Shown here in pieces: positions 14,803-15,006 of a stretch of DNA of 15,006 bases. The position numbers were made by a program, and so were the translations under genes. How positions within the stretch are numbered: the first letter of the stretch is position 1; every line of letters starts with the position of its first letter. The notes below the pieces were generated by a model, which made no database searches, was not told the origin of the DNA, and was given only the letters and a program-made list of their open reading frames with translations. The DNA comes from Chitinophaga pinensis (lineage in GTDB: Bacteria > Bacteroidota > Bacteroidia > Chitinophagales > Chitinophagaceae), in assembly GCA_943331145.2 (NCBI GenBank), contig CALQKL020000027.1:1-15006 (forward strand), given 5' to 3'.

Positions 14803-15006
14803 TCATCCAATATACAATTACACCTGTTACTGCTACATAAAACCATATCGGCCAAGTTATACGAGTAAGCTTTTTATGTTGTTCGTATTCTCCAATCAAA
14901 GCACGATATGCTGTAAATAAAATAAAAGGTAAAATAATTCCAGCCAAAGGAATATGCGTAAACAAGATGATATAATAAATCGTTTTGATCACACCATCTC
15001 CACCAA
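14783..15006 (-). CDS. DUF420 family membrane protein, C-terminal part (runs off the window)
   Basis: The frame is open from the right edge to TAG at 14783-14785, giving about 73 residues. The pattern GGDGVIKTIYYIILFTH, then PFILFTAYRALIGEYEQHKK, then PIWFYVAVTGVIVYWM matches the C-terminal half of DUF420 proteins: two transmembrane helices with a conserved His in the first. The GTG at 14990-14992 is an internal Val rather than a start, because homologous sequence (GGDG) continues upstream of it. DUF420 proteins, including CtaM/YozB of Firmicutes, are linked to cytochrome oxidase biogenesis; whether that holds here is inference, and neighbours beyond the edge would show it. It overlaps the DUF502 gene by 20 bp tail-to-tail. 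Confidence 0.8.
   Translation of the reverse strand, partial: GGDGVIKTIYYIILFTHIPLAGIILPFILFTAYRALIGEYEQHKKLTRITWPIWFYVAVTGVIVYWMISPYYV

Noticed and set aside
14990..14992. GTG start for a 69-residue protein at the right edge
   Set aside because: DUF420-like sequence (GGDG) continues upstream in the same frame to the window edge, so this codon is internal.

Overview
The window looks like chromosomal DNA from a member of the Bacteroidota, probably a Chitinophagaceae- or Sphingobacteriales-like organism. The evidence is the low GC content, the A/T-rich start-codon contexts without a Shine-Dalgarno sequence, a promoter matching the Bacteroidota TTG / TAnnTTTG consensus, and protein types common in that phylum (DHHW-type SGNH protein, DUF502 and DUF420 proteins, RND pump with a lipoprotein adaptor). 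The species cannot be named from the sequence. No rRNA, tRNA, CRISPR array, insertion sequence or phage gene is visible.

Layout. Positions 1-166 hold the C-terminal remnant of an unrecognised gene, apparently frameshifted at a T7 tract. Next is a plus-strand secreted serine hydrolase of the class A beta-lactamase fold (228-1448). It converges on a minus-strand block of five genes (6658 down to 1478) with gaps of 35, 3, 3 and 37 bp: a secreted GH73-type glucosaminidase, an AlgI/PatA-like MBOAT acyltransferase, a membrane-anchored DHHW SGNH protein, a secreted SGNH hydrolase with a C-terminal LysM, and an SH3-domain lipoprotein with a heptad-repeat coiled coil. This reads as a cell-envelope O-acetylation cassette. 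The MBOAT would move acetyl groups across the inner membrane and the SGNH proteins would place or remove them on a glycan. The LysM, glucosaminidase and SH3 parts suggest that the glycan is peptidoglycan.

A 17-bp-stem terminator at 6809-6845 separates that cassette from a second minus-strand operon (13821 down to 6949): a TetR regulator, a TolC-like outer-membrane channel, a lipoprotein membrane-fusion adaptor and an RND pump. Together these are a complete tripartite efflux system with its own regulator. A perfect 11-bp inverted repeat just upstream of tetR, beside a TAnnTTTG-like element, is a good candidate operator through which TetR would control the whole operon.

The 339-bp region between the divergent tetR and DUF502 genes is rich in structure: the operator palindrome, a two-copy 18-bp tandem repeat, an array of CTTCGTGY octamers, a small GC-rich hairpin and a Bacteroidota-type promoter for the DUF502 gene. 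The window ends with the DUF502 membrane protein (plus) overlapping tail-to-tail with the C-terminal part of a DUF420 membrane protein (minus) that runs off the right edge.

The most interesting system is the O-acetylation cassette with its built-in glucosaminidase and two different SGNH proteins. Its parts are known families. What may be less described is this combination and the possibility that acetylation and autolysis are coupled.
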